Of a stretch of 64,000 nucleotides of DNA, positions 22,595 to 34,655 are shown piece after piece. The stretch covers positions 14,175,032-14,239,031 of the forward strand of contig OZ020268.1 in assembly GCA_963971225.1 (NCBI GenBank). Direction: 5' to 3'. Position 1 is the first letter of the stretch. Each line of letters begins with the position of its first letter. The stretch is from Melieria omissa. Lineage: Eukaryota; Arthropoda; Insecta; Diptera; Ulidiidae. Under the pieces are notes generated by a model. The model had not been told where the DNA came from. It made no database searches and saw only the letters and a program-made list of their open reading frames with translations. The position numbers and the translations under genes were made by a program.

Positions 22595-25503
22595 GCTAAA
22601 CACAGCTGCGCAGTTGTGCCTCAGCGAAACATAGCTCAGGCAAATATAGGCGATTGCGAATAATTTAGTCGCATCTTACAATACTTCGGGTTTTGAGTGA
22701 ATGTGGTCGTTTGTCTGTCCGAGTGTCTGTTGGTCCGTCTGTGGGTGTCAAATGTTTTGGATTTGTGTAAATATTGCGAAAATTATTACAGCGATTTTTC
22801 ATTTAATTTTTTCGTTTTTTAATTCATAATTTGATTGAGTTCGACCATGAAACTTATACATTAAACGGATTGTTAACAATTTATACTATACACGTGTACG
22901 TACGGTATGGCATACAATAACTATACATAATGGCGCATATATAGCGAACCGCAGTTTATTTTGTTAAACCTACCTGCTAGAGAATGTCTCCTTAATTTGC
23001 TCGATTTTTGTTTCTTGTGTTTTTTGTTGTTTTTGTACATAAACATTTAATTGTATGCCAGGCCGTGGGAAAAGGGGATTGTGAGGGGAGATACATTGGC
23101 CCACGTTTTTGTTGGCTGCTTACCTAGCTCGATGATACGATCTAATCCATATAAAAATGATCTGTAATTGATCTGTCAGTGAAGCATAGTAAACGTATAT
23201 TTGTACATAGTCAAGAGATAAGTAGTAAAATAGTCGAAACGGTGTAACGTAATGCACACAATGTAACGCTAACGCTATTAAACAATTAATGCTAATATTA
23301 AACAAGCTAAGGACTACAGTGAGAAGTGCGCTAAACAGGCAGCACCGTAAGGCTAGTATGTTCTGATTGGCGCGCACCAGCTGATTGCAAAGTGAATTAA
23401 GTATACATCTAAGTGCAGCTTTGGCAAAAGCAAACGAACAACAAAAGCGAAAAACTAAATGTAAAGAAATCCGAAGTCAGAAATATGCACATTGTTTAAT
23501 GGTACTAGAAATTATTGTTTACTGTTTTAGTGTTGTTTTTGCCCTTTTTCACTTTCCACTTTCTTTCCAAATTATTACAAGTAAAGTAAACAATACAGAA
23601 GGTTTTCATTTGTAAACTGCGTGTCTTGCGATTTGCAAGTAAATTGCATAACATTTCTTGTATCTGCGAAAATAAACAATACTTGTATTGAACATTAACA
23701 AGCAAATATAAATATAAACACATAAAATTAATTGCTTGTTCTACTTTTATTTAGAAATGATGCCCAATCCTCAAATGGATTTACTTTGGTGGGAATAATC
23801 CATAGTATAGTATTATACTATGGAATAATCAAACTCCTTTTTGGTATTATGGGAGGCAACTTTGTTTTCACACATGTATTGACAATCATATTTTTGTCAG
23901 CGGTGTATTGTCAACTAGTTTGGATGAAAAATTTTAAGTTTAACAACACATAATATTAAAAAAAAATCAATAAAAATTGAAATGGTGAGCATTTACAACT
24001 TTAGCTTGTGGCTGCAGATAATTTCTGGCTGCAGAGCCTTCGACATCTGGTCATTTCCAGTGATGCCCTGTGCTTTACCGACTGTCGCAGTGATTATCTT
24101 TTTCAATCAAGTGCATCATCAGCATTTTTGCAATCACTTTCATAAACGGATTGATTCTTTTGCCTCACGCGAAATTAAAGGAAAATGTGTTAACGTTAAC
24201 GTGGTTTGGTCCCGCCAGGAAAAAATGTCTAAAAAGAATCAAACGTTGCTTATTGCAGCTAACTTAATTTCGAAATTTATTGACTTCGCCCAAGGGCCGC
24301 TTGACCGTTTTTACAGAGATTCGGCAACATTAGCCTAGGTCAGCTCCGTATTAGTTGCCCCAAGGCAGCTGTGGGCACTATTGCACATACTCACACGCCT
24401 TCTTGCCAATTGTCTGTTGCTGTTGCGATTTCCTCTTCGAATTCGGCAACGAAAATGCCTTCACTCTGTCGCGCTCTCATGCACAACGCCGCGGCCCGAA
24501 TGCGCAGACGCCGAAAATTCGTGTTCTTCTAATTGTCCTGAGAGTAGTAGAGAAATTGTTGTGTTAAATGGAAATTGGTATTTAGTAGTATTTTAGTTTT
24601 GAGCACGTAATGTTGTGCGCCCAGAGGATTTTTGTGCTTTGCCATTTTTCTGTTGGAGGAAGTATTGACCACTGTGGCTGCAAATAGCTGGAGCAGGCAA
24701 TGTGATACGCTTAATTGATGGCAAATACCGGAAAACAAATGAGTTTCTAAATTGAATTGCGCCAGTGGGTATTGCATTCCAAAAACGGCAGCCACACAAC
24801 AGTGAAGTCACCTGATTGGCACTTGGTGAAGGGCAGTTAAGCAGGCAGTTGAGTAGGCGATAGGTGGGCAGGAGTGAGTGGGAAAGTCAGCGGAGTGTTA
24901 CAGCAGCCAGTGGTGTACGTCGCGGCTCTCTGCCTGACGGGCTGACTGACTGACTGGCGCTGTATCTATCTGCCGATTCATACAGTAGCGACAAAGGATC
25001 ATGACCCAATTTCCCAATTACAACAATCAATGCAACAAAAGCAAACGCAGTTGCGGTGGTGCCAGATTGATGCTCATTGAAGTGATTTCCATAACGCCCA
25101 ACTGCAGCAACGGTCACTTTTATTTGCGAGGGGAGCGCGGCGAGTGTTGTTATCCTTGTGTAAATAGCCAAAATTAATCACAACCACAACAACAAGCTAC
25201 TACAGTAATAATAACAACAACAACACAAACAGAGGCAGCAACACTATTGTAGCCTATATTTAGTTTCAATGTCAGTGGAGGAAGCCGCACGCTGCAGCAG
25301 CGCGTCGACAACTCATTGCCAGGAAGCCGAACTCGATAAAACTCAATTCAATTAGGCGCCTAATAATTGTCTCGACTACCCACAACAGCACGAAGGACCG
25401 AAGCCCAAAACATCCTCCCCAAGCAACATTAGCAGCAGTTGTGCCGACTCGCCGCGCAGCGTTGGCCGTGCTTCCGTTGGGCAGTTATTAGCGCCCAATT
25501 ACA
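22595..25503. other. Mipp2 3' region and intergenic spacer
   Basis: The first several hundred bases are probably the Mipp2 3' untranslated region. The rest has no supportable gene. An open frame at 23982-24338 (118 codons) has no domain and was not accepted. CAA-rich sequence at 25170-25240 is probably leader of the next gene. Confidence 0.45.
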
Positions 25504-26963
25504 ATGCATTGGTGGTGTTGCTTTGTGATTTGCTGCTTGGTAGCGTACGGCCTGCTCGAGCTCCACTACTTCCTGCGTATGTGCCTTTGTGTGATTTTGG
25601 CGCGTTTGATTAAGCGGAAATGTCACATTTTGGAAACTACCACCGTGTCGGGTAAGTGCCAACCGCAAAAAGCCCACCAAGACGTCAGCTAGAATGGCAA
25701 AGGAATTGATTAAGTAACTGCAATGTGAGCGGTAGGAGGAGGAGAAGGTGGCAGTTATGTAAAGTTTTCCAACGTGCCACATGCAAATTGCCAACTGATG
25801 GCATTGGCACTGGCCGAATGGTGGCAATTATAATCTACCTGGCCGCTAATTGTATGTTCTTCTGTCCGTTGTTCGTTCTGTGCGTCTGTCTGCTTGGCCA
25901 TCAACAACACTGCAGCGCCAACACCGCAAACGTGTTGCAAGTTCAAGGCGAGGTAGAAAGAGTGCGCCGTCCGTGGTGACAGCACCGGCATTTGCGTACA
26001 TAAATATGTAAATACATACATATGTATGTCTGCATTTCCACACCTTGGCGTCGCAAAGGCGATTTGCAGTTAAACTTAACTGCGTTGAAGGGATGATTTG
26101 CGCCTCCATGCACCGGTCTGCCGGAGACACCTCGGTTGCCATGGTTATATTTAGACTGTAGCGAAGCAAGTGCAGCCTACGTTTGCGTTGGTTTTCAATT
26201 AAAAGAAGACAGCAAATGGCGTGCGAATTTAACTCCCGAAAGTCCACCCCCGTCCAAGATGAAATTCAATAATAATTATTTCTTAATTTTTTGACATAAT
26301 AAAATCGCAACAGTTAATAACGGCAACTTTTCAGGTTTCTGCCTCACAAATGATATTGATTGGTTATTGTATCACATGAACAATGCGCGTTACCTGCGTG
26401 AACTGGATTTTGCCCGCGTGGACTTTTACGAGCGAACAAATCTCTATCGTACCATAGTTGCCAAGGGAGGATCCGTGTTTCAGGGCGCTGCCACCATACG
26501 CTATCGCCGCTTCATACGGCCCTTTCATCGCTTTCAAATAACGTCACGTGTAAGCGCAAAGCAATCGAAGGAAACTCATAACGTGTTGGTTTCATATTTT
26601 TGGGAATATCTTTCACAGATCATTTACTGGGACGATCAATCCGTTTATATGGAGCATCGTTTCGTTCGGCCCTCCGATCAGTTCATACATTCCATTGCGA
26701 TTTGCCGGCAGCGCATTATCGACTGTTCGGCCGAAGAGGTCATGAATGAGCTGTTGGCACCGCACAACGTCCAGCTGCAAGCCTCGCATAACACGCTAAG
26801 CTCTTCGGTGAGCCTGGAGCAAGGTGCAGCGACCACAACGAATTTGGACACGGCGGAGAATGGACAGGTGCATGTGAAATTGAAACCGGATGTTCCGCCG
26901 GAAATTCTCAAGTGGATCGAGTACAACGATTTATCGAGCAAGGGTTTGCGCACGAGCTGCTGA
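25504..26963 (+). CDS. THEM6-like hotdog-fold protein, copy 1
   Basis: Member of the THEM6 family (thioesterase-superfamily fold, membrane anchored, biochemical activity poorly defined). Exons 25504-25651, 26335-26549 and 26619-26963 give 235 residues. The N terminus is a hydrophobic anchor with several Cys (MHWWCCFVICCLVAYGLLEL). The hotdog domain starts with [20 protein letters not shown], then RELDFARVDFYER and IIYWDDQSVYMEHRFV, which align with human THEM6. The second intron (26550-26618) is only 69 nt, a multiple of three, with no in-frame stop, so retention would insert 23 residues before IIYWDD. The closely related neighbour at 28110 lacks this intron. AATAAA near 27232 is a likely polyadenylation signal. 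Drosophila has a corresponding pair (I recall CG4660 and CG4666), but which is orthologous to which is undecided. Confidence 0.88.
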
Positions 26964-28109
26964 TACTGGAGCCTGCTGGTGCACTGTCGCCATCTCATTT
27001 AGGATGCGAACGGGTATTTTTCGTACATGCATAAGCTGTAGCTATTGAAACCGGGGGGTGTACACCTGCAGTATATATATACATACACACATACATATAT
27101 GATATATATATGTATATTTTTTTGTGCTAATTTAATGTATCTGTATTGTACAAAACAAAAAGTTCTGCCTTTTTAGTTAACTATTTGCGATAAGTGTAAA
27201 TCAAATTGTAGCTGATGATAGTGTATGAGCAAATAAACAATATAAAGAATTTATAGAAGAAGCACTCTATATCTAAATAATATTAATTTGATTTTTTGCA
27301 AACAAATTGAATTTTAGGCATTCGGGACAGTTTTGAAAGCTATTCTGCCTGAGAGATTGTGGGAACCATAGTGTGACAGATACGTCACAACTATGAGAAT
27401 AGTTTACTAAACTACTAACTACTAAACAAGATTTTCTCACCAACACGACCAAATCACCAACGACAACCAACGAATGCGATAATTAAACAAAGGAAGCTCA
27501 ACATGTTGCCACGGTTTGTTGCTCTTTCAGCTGTTCAGTTGTCTTCGGTGCCGGTTGTTGTTGTTACGCTCAGCCGTGCTTTTACCCGCACAAGCGAGCA
27601 AGTGAGCAGAAATGCGCCGTGGAAGCACTTTAAATTAGCAAGGTGAACGCTTTCAGTGGGACAATTTCGCTTTGTTAGTTGCGCCGCGTGGACGTGTCTG
27701 CCCAGCATAGAAAAGGTGAGTGCGCGCGAGCCGCGGTGCGGTGCAAAGACTACACCAATTTTCGATCAATTTTAATCCGGGTCAAAGGTCAATTTGCTTG
27801 CATTTGGGTTTTTGAAACCGTGCAGCGTTCAATAAAATGCAAATTAGCAACAGCATAAAGCATTTGCAAAACTCTTTGAACACTTTGAAGCGATTGTGTG
27901 ATTGTGTCAGCTAAGACTTTGCTGTGATTTCCGAAGCAAAAAGCAACTCAAAATAAAGCGAAACAGTCGCTGCAGTTATGTGAAAACTTTCGCAACTAAC
28001 AAGTTTTGTATGTTTGCGACAGTGGATGCTGGATTTGGTGTAGAGATTTTCAACTGGCGCCACGGTAAAGCATTGAATTACGCAAACTGTATATTTTTAT
28101 TGCAGAAAA
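26964..28109. other. spacer and leader of the second THEM6-like gene
   Basis: Contains the 3' end of the first copy (AATAAA near 27232) and, from about 27.5 kb, a GC-richer promoter-like part. GGTGAG at 27715 and TTTTATTGCAG ending at 28105 are a plausible intron in the leader of the second gene, leaving only a few bases before its ATG at 28110. A TATATACA-rich run lies at about 27070-27120. Confidence 0.5.
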
Positions 28110-28900
28110 ATGTCGTTTCTGGTAGTCCTACTGATCCTGTACATCATTTGGGATGTCAACTACTTCATTCGTTGCGTCTTCACAGTGTTCGCTGGACGGC
28201 TGTTTCAGCGCAAGCGCAAAGTCACGGACACCACCGCCATTTACGGTAACAAACTAACTTCTGTGTGGCGTGTTGATGTTTATGTTTCTGCTCAAAATTG
28301 TTGGGGCGGACACAACAAGAAAGCTTCCTATGCAGCGCTAATGATGACTGCACAATAGGCGCCTAATTTTTGTTCAGAAACACAAACAACGCCGCGTGTT
28401 GATAATATCGACAATTAACAATTAAGGCTTATCGTCTTCCCGGTATCGATTCAGGTCTCTGCACGTCGCAGGATGTTGACATTTTCATTCGCCACATGAA
28501 CAACGCACGCTACCTGCGCGAACTGGACTTTGCACGTTTCCACTTCTACGCTCTCACCGGCCTCTACGAGCAGGTGCGACAGCGCAAGGGCGGCGCTGTG
28601 CAGGGCGCCTCGAGCGTGCGCTACCGTCGCACCATTCCCATCTTCCATCCGTACAAAATTCTCACGAAGCTCGTTTGGTGGGACGACAAGGCCATCTACC
28701 TGGAGCAGCAGTTCGTCACTCTGGCCGATGGCTTTGTGCGTGCTGTTGCCATGTCGAAGCAGTGCATCACTAACTGTAATGTCATGGACATAATGAAAAC
28801 CTTCCCGGAGACAGAGAAGCGACCAGAAATGCCAGAGGAGCTCAAATTGTGGCTGGACGCTATCGAACTGTCCAGTCAGAAGCTGCGAAAAGACAAATAG
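28110..28900 (+). CDS. THEM6-like hotdog-fold protein, copy 2
   Basis: Second, tandem THEM6-family gene, same strand, 1.1 kb downstream of the first. Exons 28110-28245 and 28455-28900 give 193 residues. A short N-terminal hydrophobic helix ([20 protein letters not shown]) is followed by the hotdog domain with [53 protein letters not shown] and the C-terminal [13 protein letters not shown], all close to human THEM6. The first intron interrupts the same codon position as in copy 1 (after YG/SG, phase 1), which supports a tandem duplication. Copy 2 is more compact and lacks copy 1's Ser/Thr-rich C-terminal insertion. AATAAA at about 28924 is a likely polyadenylation signal. Confidence 0.9.
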
Positions 28901-29294
28901 ATGCGGAGAAACTAAAATATATGTGAATAAAATTAAGGTAGTTTTTTGTGTTGATGCGTGAGCGCGCGCTACGGCCCGGTGCCGTTATGCTTTTGTGTGT
29001 TTGGGTTGAAAAGTGTTGCAACAACACTTGGCCATATTTTACGGTGTCGTAATGAACTCATTTACATACATAAATTTTTATACGGTTGTTATAAATTAAA
29101 AAACAAAAATGGTTTAACATAAAGAAAAGTTTGTTTTTGTTTTTGTTTTGGTTGAAAGTAAATGTGTATATTATAATTGTTTGCAAGTTTTGCAACCGAA
29201 GCTGGAGAAGCGTTTACAAATTATTTACAATCTGGAATTATGATTGAATGCATAGCTTTAATTATGGCTTGCTTGATTGATATGCTCTAATTAA
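28901..29294. other. 3' region of THEM6-like copy 2 and spacer
   Basis: AATAAA about 25 nt after the stop, then AT-rich DNA with no gene. Confidence 0.6.
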
Positions 29295-29816
29295 CCCTTT
29301 CGACCTCGAATTTTACCCTGTGTCTCGTTATTACTTTTTGCTATTTAAATCATGAAACATTTGCCTAAGAAATGTGCACACGACATTTGAATTGGCCACG
29401 CTTCTTTGTTAGAGTTCTAGAGCTAGTTTACTTTTGAACAATTTGAGCTTAAAACGGGTTAAATAAATTTTGTATCAATATTTTTTAATTACAGAAAACT
29501 TATTTAATATTTATGAAAAAATACAAAGTTATCACATTTTGATTTTATTTAACAATTATTAAACAAACAGGGTTTTCATCAAACGCGCCCAATTCGTAGA
29601 CTTTAATTAGAACACAAACTTTCCCTAATATCGCTGCAAATTATTAGAAATTATTTTGGGGATAACAGTAAAATTTTTGTAATTTTTTTTAATTCACTTC
29701 TTAAAATATTAATTTGTTGGTACCTACTTAAATTAAATCAATAAATCAATTGTAGCTTTTGCTATAAGACGACAAATAGGTGAAGTTGCTCTCAGGCACC
29801 TTTGGCGTCGAAAGGG
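29295..29816. mobile_element. piggyBac-like MITE, TTAA target duplication
   Basis: Both ends start CCCTTTCGAC when read inward (29295 rightwards, 29816 leftwards) and both abut TTAA (29291-29294 and 29817-29820). TTAA duplication with CCC-starting ends is the hallmark of piggyBac elements. The 522-bp interior has no coding capacity. The inverted repeats are short (10-13 bp), as in many piggyBac-derived MITEs. Confidence 0.85.
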
Positions 29817-30337
29817 TTAAGCTCGATTCATGATTGAACTACTGTCAGCTTTCACTGAGCAACCCATATGATGTCAATTTAGGATTTCTAGGATAAATTA
29901 AGATAAAATTAAAGAACATTTAGTTAGGAAGCTCACCAATCATCAAACAGTGAGTCTAGACTCCCTTAGGGCCAATTCTTAGGATGTAGCATGGCTCTTT
30001 TGTCACTATGTCTCCAGAGGAACCAGAAACTAAAACGAGATCGAAATAAATCTGACGATCTGTACGAAGTGTCCCTTGCAGTGGATATTCACTAAGAAGA
30101 TGTTTTATAACAAAAATTCCAAATCTATTCGACAATACTTTCGGTGTAACATACCTTGTCCAACAGTCATTAACCGATGGCGCCATTTCCCCGTTAAGAC
30201 CTCAATTTATCCTTTTGTAGCAGCTGGGGGCTTGTAGTCCTCTTTCTGTTTAGTTTCGGCTACAGAATTCTTTCAAAAATGCGATTTATTTGAGTTCATA
30301 CCTCGATCAGACTAAAATATCTAAAACACTGTGGATA

Positions 30338-31575
30338 CGAGAATTGCCTTTTATATTTTTTCAAAAAGGATGAAAATGCATTTTGTTATCATCAAAAATG
30401 GTTTTACTGCTTTTCAAAGTATTTTCCTAGAAGATTCATACACTTTTGATACGCTCAAACCAATTGTCGAAGCACTTTTTCCACTCCAGTTCAGACACCT
30501 CCAAAACATGGTTTTTGAATGCTTCAGCAGTATCTTCTGGCGATGAAAATCGTTGACCACGCAATTGTTTTTTATGTACGGGAATAAAAAGAAGTCATTG
30601 GGTGCTAGGTCAGGGCTGTATGGCGGATGACCCATTAAATCGATGCTTTGGTCGATCAAATAGGCGGTTGTTTGAGCCGATGTGTGAGAGCGCGCATTGG
30701 CCTGGTGAAGAATGATTCGGCGTCGGTGGTTGTATTTCCGCATTTTATTAAACACTTCTGTCAAACAAATTAATGTGTACCACTCAGAACTGGCGATTCT
30801 ACGTTGTTCTAACGGCACAGTAGCCACATAACCAGCTTTGCCAAAGAAACAGGCGACCATTTGCTTAGATGTGCTGCGTGCCCGAACAACTTTTGGTGAA
30901 TTTGGATGTTTTGTTACGGGCTCATACGCATATATCCATGATTCGTCACCTGTCACGATCTTATAAACGTCTATCGAAGTACCGCGATCGAATTTTTCCA
31001 TCATTTCTTTGCACCAATCGACACGAGTCTTTTTTTGAATGATCCAGCGAGAACAAATCTTTCTGACAGGTAAATGTTCATGCAATATAGAATGCACGGC
31101 CTTGGAACTAATGCCCAAGGATGCCTCTATCTCACGGTATGTCACATGATGATCTTTCTTTATCAGTTCACGCACAGCATCGATGGTTTCTGATACAATG
31201 ACCGGCTTTGGACGCCTTCACGAAACGCGTCCTGCAGCGAACGGCGACTACGCTTGGATTCGTTAAACCAGTTATAAATTGTTTTGAGGGTTGGTGCTTC
31301 ATCACCAAATGCCGAATGAAGGCGATCGAAACATTGTTGTTGAGATAATTCACTTCGGAAATCGTAAAAAATTATTGCTCGAATGTTCACGAGTTAAATT
31401 TGTTGACCGAGATGAATTTTTCGAGTCAGTGTTAACAACACAAACAGCGCTTGAATATCAAAATGTTCTAAGCGCATTTATAGTTAACAATTACAAACTT
31501 TTCAATGGCAATCTCAGATTTTTTCATAAACGTACTAGACCATCCCTATTGAAAAAATATAAAAGGCAGCCTACG
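30338..31575 (-). mobile_element. mariner-like element, DD34D, inactive
   Basis: The ends share an inverted repeat whose core is GCCTTTTATATTTTTTCAA (left near 30346, right, inverted, near 31567). TA dinucleotides lie at both outer edges (30336-30337 and 31576-31577). The length of about 1.24 kb is close to a full mariner. The transposase gene on the minus strand is broken (see the separate entry). Confidence 0.85.
30414..31390 (-). pseudogene. broken mariner transposase
   Basis: Two minus-strand frames together cover most of a mariner transposase. 31390-31163 carries the N-terminal helix-turn-helix part (FGDEAPTLKTIYNWFNE). 31175-30414 carries the rest, starting at RELIKKDHHVTYREIEASLG. They are separated by a frameshift near 31170-31215, and the tail near 30540 is also scrambled. 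The first catalytic Asp (VTGDESWIYAYEP) and the third (YSPDLAPNDFFLF) are present. At the second the usual HDNA reads HQAN, so that Asp is lost. The copy is therefore inactive on three counts. Confidence 0.9.
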
Positions 31576-31577
31576 TA

Positions 31578-33513
31578 TTTGTGCCAACAGAGCAACTTCG
31601 AACTTATTCCGCACTTTCCTAGCGCGGCAACCAACCACAACTTCTTTGATTTGATTTACAAGCCGATGAAACAATTTACTATTTAGTAAATATTATGAAT
31701 TACCTATATAATTTTTAAAAATACATATTCATTCACAATTTATTGCTTTTCAAATTTCAATTCATCTATCAGAGATCAATGAAATGTTGAAACAGTTTTG
31801 CGTACAACTAAAACTGTATTTGTCCACTCTTGCTGCTTCTCGGCAATGGTAAAGTGGCTGCCAGCACTTTTCCCTACAGTTTCCGCTGGCGCACTTCACG
31901 CGAACGTGGACGAGCGTGTGTGCTTGCCGCATTCAGTCCCCAGTCGGCGGCAGCAAGCGCTGCCCAGCTGAGCGGACCCTAACCGTGAAAGCAACAATGC
32001 CAGCGTCAACGTACTTAATAGGCTGCAGCAAACGCCGAGCGCACCGCGCATCGCATACGTATGAGTGCTTTATATCTCGATGCACGTTAGCACGTTTTGT
32101 GGTGGTCTTCTTTAGCTTTGCACTCGCCAGCAGCCGCCACATGAACGAGCATTTCTAAGCGCAAAGAATTTATGCGCGCTCAGTTTATTTTGAACGCTCG
32201 AAGCGAACACAGCCGTCGAATAGCGAATGGAAAATAAGTAAAAAACCCCACTGGGAGGAAGCAGTTTTAAGTGCCGCCAACTGCAATTGTGCGTAGTCGA
32301 CGACGAAAATACCGAAATAATCGAAAGGCGTTTGCGTAGTTTTCGAGGTACGACAGCAAGAGTGCAAAAGTGAAAAGCGATTTGCAGTCGCGGTGTGTGC
32401 GCGGTTGATTTGCATTGAAGATGAAGTGTGCAGTTGAAGGAACGAAAGTGTGTCACCCGCAAAATTTCAATATTTAAATATTGCTTTGCTCGAAATTGTG
32501 TGATAAAGCTGATAATTTGTGCAACAATTAAAATAAAAAATGGCATAAATTTGTTTAGAAATAACTGGAATGGTAAAATTGCTTCTAAATATGTGTGTTT
32601 AAATTGATGAGATGTGGCAATAAAAATAAAAGCAGACGAAGAACAAATTACATCAATCTGTGTGTGTGTGGCGCTTTTTTAGTGTTGCACTTAAATTAAC
32701 GGATGCACAGAGGCGGATGCAGCTATTGTTGTTGTTTATTTATAAACATTGCGGCTGCCGTGGCTGCTGCCCGCAATAATGTCTCACATAAATTACATGC
32801 ATTTATTTATTCATTCATCCATCTGTGCATGCAACCAACCTGCCCGCCCGCCCGCACACATCCGCTCATGCCACCGCCCCCCTAACCGAGACCGTGCGTA
32901 GTATATGCGATGGAATCAGTACAAATGCTGAGAGAATGCAATAAATTCTTCTCACATTTTCAACTGAATGGAAAAAATTGAAGCCATTAATGAATTTGTT
33001 AAATTGGCAACAGGTGTTGTTGTTGTGTTTGTTATTGTTGCAGTTGGTGTTGCTGTTGTTGGCACTTAAGTGCAAACAAGGCGCACGGCCAATGTGGCTA
33101 CAAACAGCTTAAGCCTCAATAAGTAAATAAATATGTATTTCCAAATGAGGTCAACAGAATTTTTCAAACATTATTTTGGCATCGGAGAAAAACAATTTCT
33201 CGCCAGACTTTCGTTGTGTGCGCTGAAAATTTGATCTTCAGTGAAGATATCTAAGCTAATTGACAGCCGCCGCTAGCGCAGCTATTGACAACAAAGTTGA
33301 AAACCAGTTGCTATTGAAATTGAACGATGTCGTGCTGGCCGTGCCGCAAGTGCAGCTGCGCAGTTGGAAAATTGCAAAAACAACTACATTGTAAACCAAC
33401 TATGAAAATAGTTTTAACCCAGGTTTTACCAATGTATATTTTTTGTTTAGGATGGTAAACAATTGAAAAAAAAACAAAACGGTCAGTACCATTGCGTAAT
33501 CAAGTAGTAAACA
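31578..33513. other. non-coding, possible distal promoter
   Basis: No coding exon. At 31.85-32.35 kb sequence is more balanced. An initiator-like CTCAGTTT near 32180 is followed by leader-like sequence and a possible donor (TTTTCGAG then GTACGAC near 32347). This could be an untranslated first exon of a plus-strand gene, but I cannot connect it to one. A GTT/TGTT-rich run lies at 33012-33060. Confidence 0.35.
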
Positions 33514-33515
33514 TA

Positions 33516-34653
33516 TCGCACACCCACTTCAAAAGTGACACAACTCAAAATTTGTACTTTTTCAGAAAACGCAAAAAACTGTTTTTGAGCTGAATAAACA
33601 TTTTGTTTATAAAAAGGCATAGACCATTTAGTAGAAAATCCTTACAGATTAGGCTTAAACCCTTATGTGTGTGATGGGGTACCCGGGTACCCAAATCACT
33701 TTGATACTGAAATTTTACATACTTGCGGATAACCTAGAAAGGTGAAACTTCATGACAACTCCCAAAATGTTATTATGTTTTTATTTTCGAGTGTTTGATT
33801 CCATTTAGTTGCTGGGGAACTCGGATAACCCAACACATTTTTATGGAGTTTCATCGATTTCTTAGATATTTCTTGTAAGTAAAACTTTCTAAAGCAAATA
33901 ACTTGTAATAGAACAATTTTATCAACAAAAAATGGCAGCCGCTTTATTTGTTTGGGGTCGTAAAGGTCGGCTAGCATCGTTATCGAAAACTTTAAAACGT
34001 AAAAATTTTTTGAACCTGTCGAAAGACAACTTTAAAACTTAACAAAAACGGTCAAATGTCTTATAGTGCAAACAAAAAGTGAGAAATTTGCGTACAATTT
34101 GTACTGGGGTACCCCATCACATGGGTAAGAGTGTTGTTTTTCAGCACACACACTAGGGTTAAGATAAGTCACAAAGATTTTTTTGAAGTTTACACTAGAA
34201 AATCAAAAATTTGGAGTTATGACTTTTTTGATGATATTTTAATTTAATAATTACCGAATTATTTTGAGTTATGCCACTTTTACTAATTTAAAAAATGATA
34301 AACGACAGTTAAAAAGTTGAAAGAAAAATTTTGAAAATTCTAAATTAATTTATTTATTCGAAAATGTATATTAAAATCGTCACAACTTTACTTAAAATTA
34401 ACTTCAACAAAAATGTATTTCGTCAAAAGTGTCACAATTTGAGTTAGGACTGTTTTGCATTGAGCTGCAGTGATCAAATAGCATCAAACTTCTGACATGA
34501 AGAGAGACCTAACTGTATTTTTGCAACAGTTAACAACAACAAAATATACTGAGCTTTTGCTTATTGATAGATAGATGCTTGTACACAGTATTAACACATA
34601 AATCCGAAAATAAAAAAATTTTGAGTTGTGTCACTTTAAAAGTGGGTGTGCGA
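33516..34653. mobile_element. TA-flanked DNA transposon with ~40-bp inverted repeats
   Basis: The left end starts TCGCACACCCACTT at 33516 and the right end, inverted from 34653, is identical. After two mismatches both continue AAAGTGACACAACTCAAAA, so about 39 of 41 positions match. TA flanks both sides (33514-33515, 34654-34655). No transposase frame remains. A second TTAA-flanked element (33659-34158) sits inside, so the original was about 0.63 kb. The superfamily is probably Tc1/mariner, from the TA target only. Confidence 0.88.
33659..34158. mobile_element. piggyBac-like MITE nested in the TA-flanked element
   Basis: TTAA abuts both ends (33655-33658 and 34159-34162). Ends read inward ACCCTTATGTGTGTG on the left and CCCTAGTGTGTGTG on the right. 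Internal inverted words TGTGATGGGGTACCC follow on both sides (left near 33671, right, inverted, near 34122). On the left this runs into GGGTACCCGGGTACCC, a strong palindrome. About 500 bp with no coding capacity. Confidence 0.82.
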
Positions 34654-34655
34654 TA

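Noticed and set aside
23982..24338. 118-codon plus-strand open frame between Mipp2 and the THEM6-like genes
   Set aside because: No domain, no plausible splice partner, mixed composition; likely chance.
31291..31686. 131-codon plus-strand frame near the mariner
   Set aside because: Most of it lies inside the mariner on the opposite strand; no homology to a known protein.
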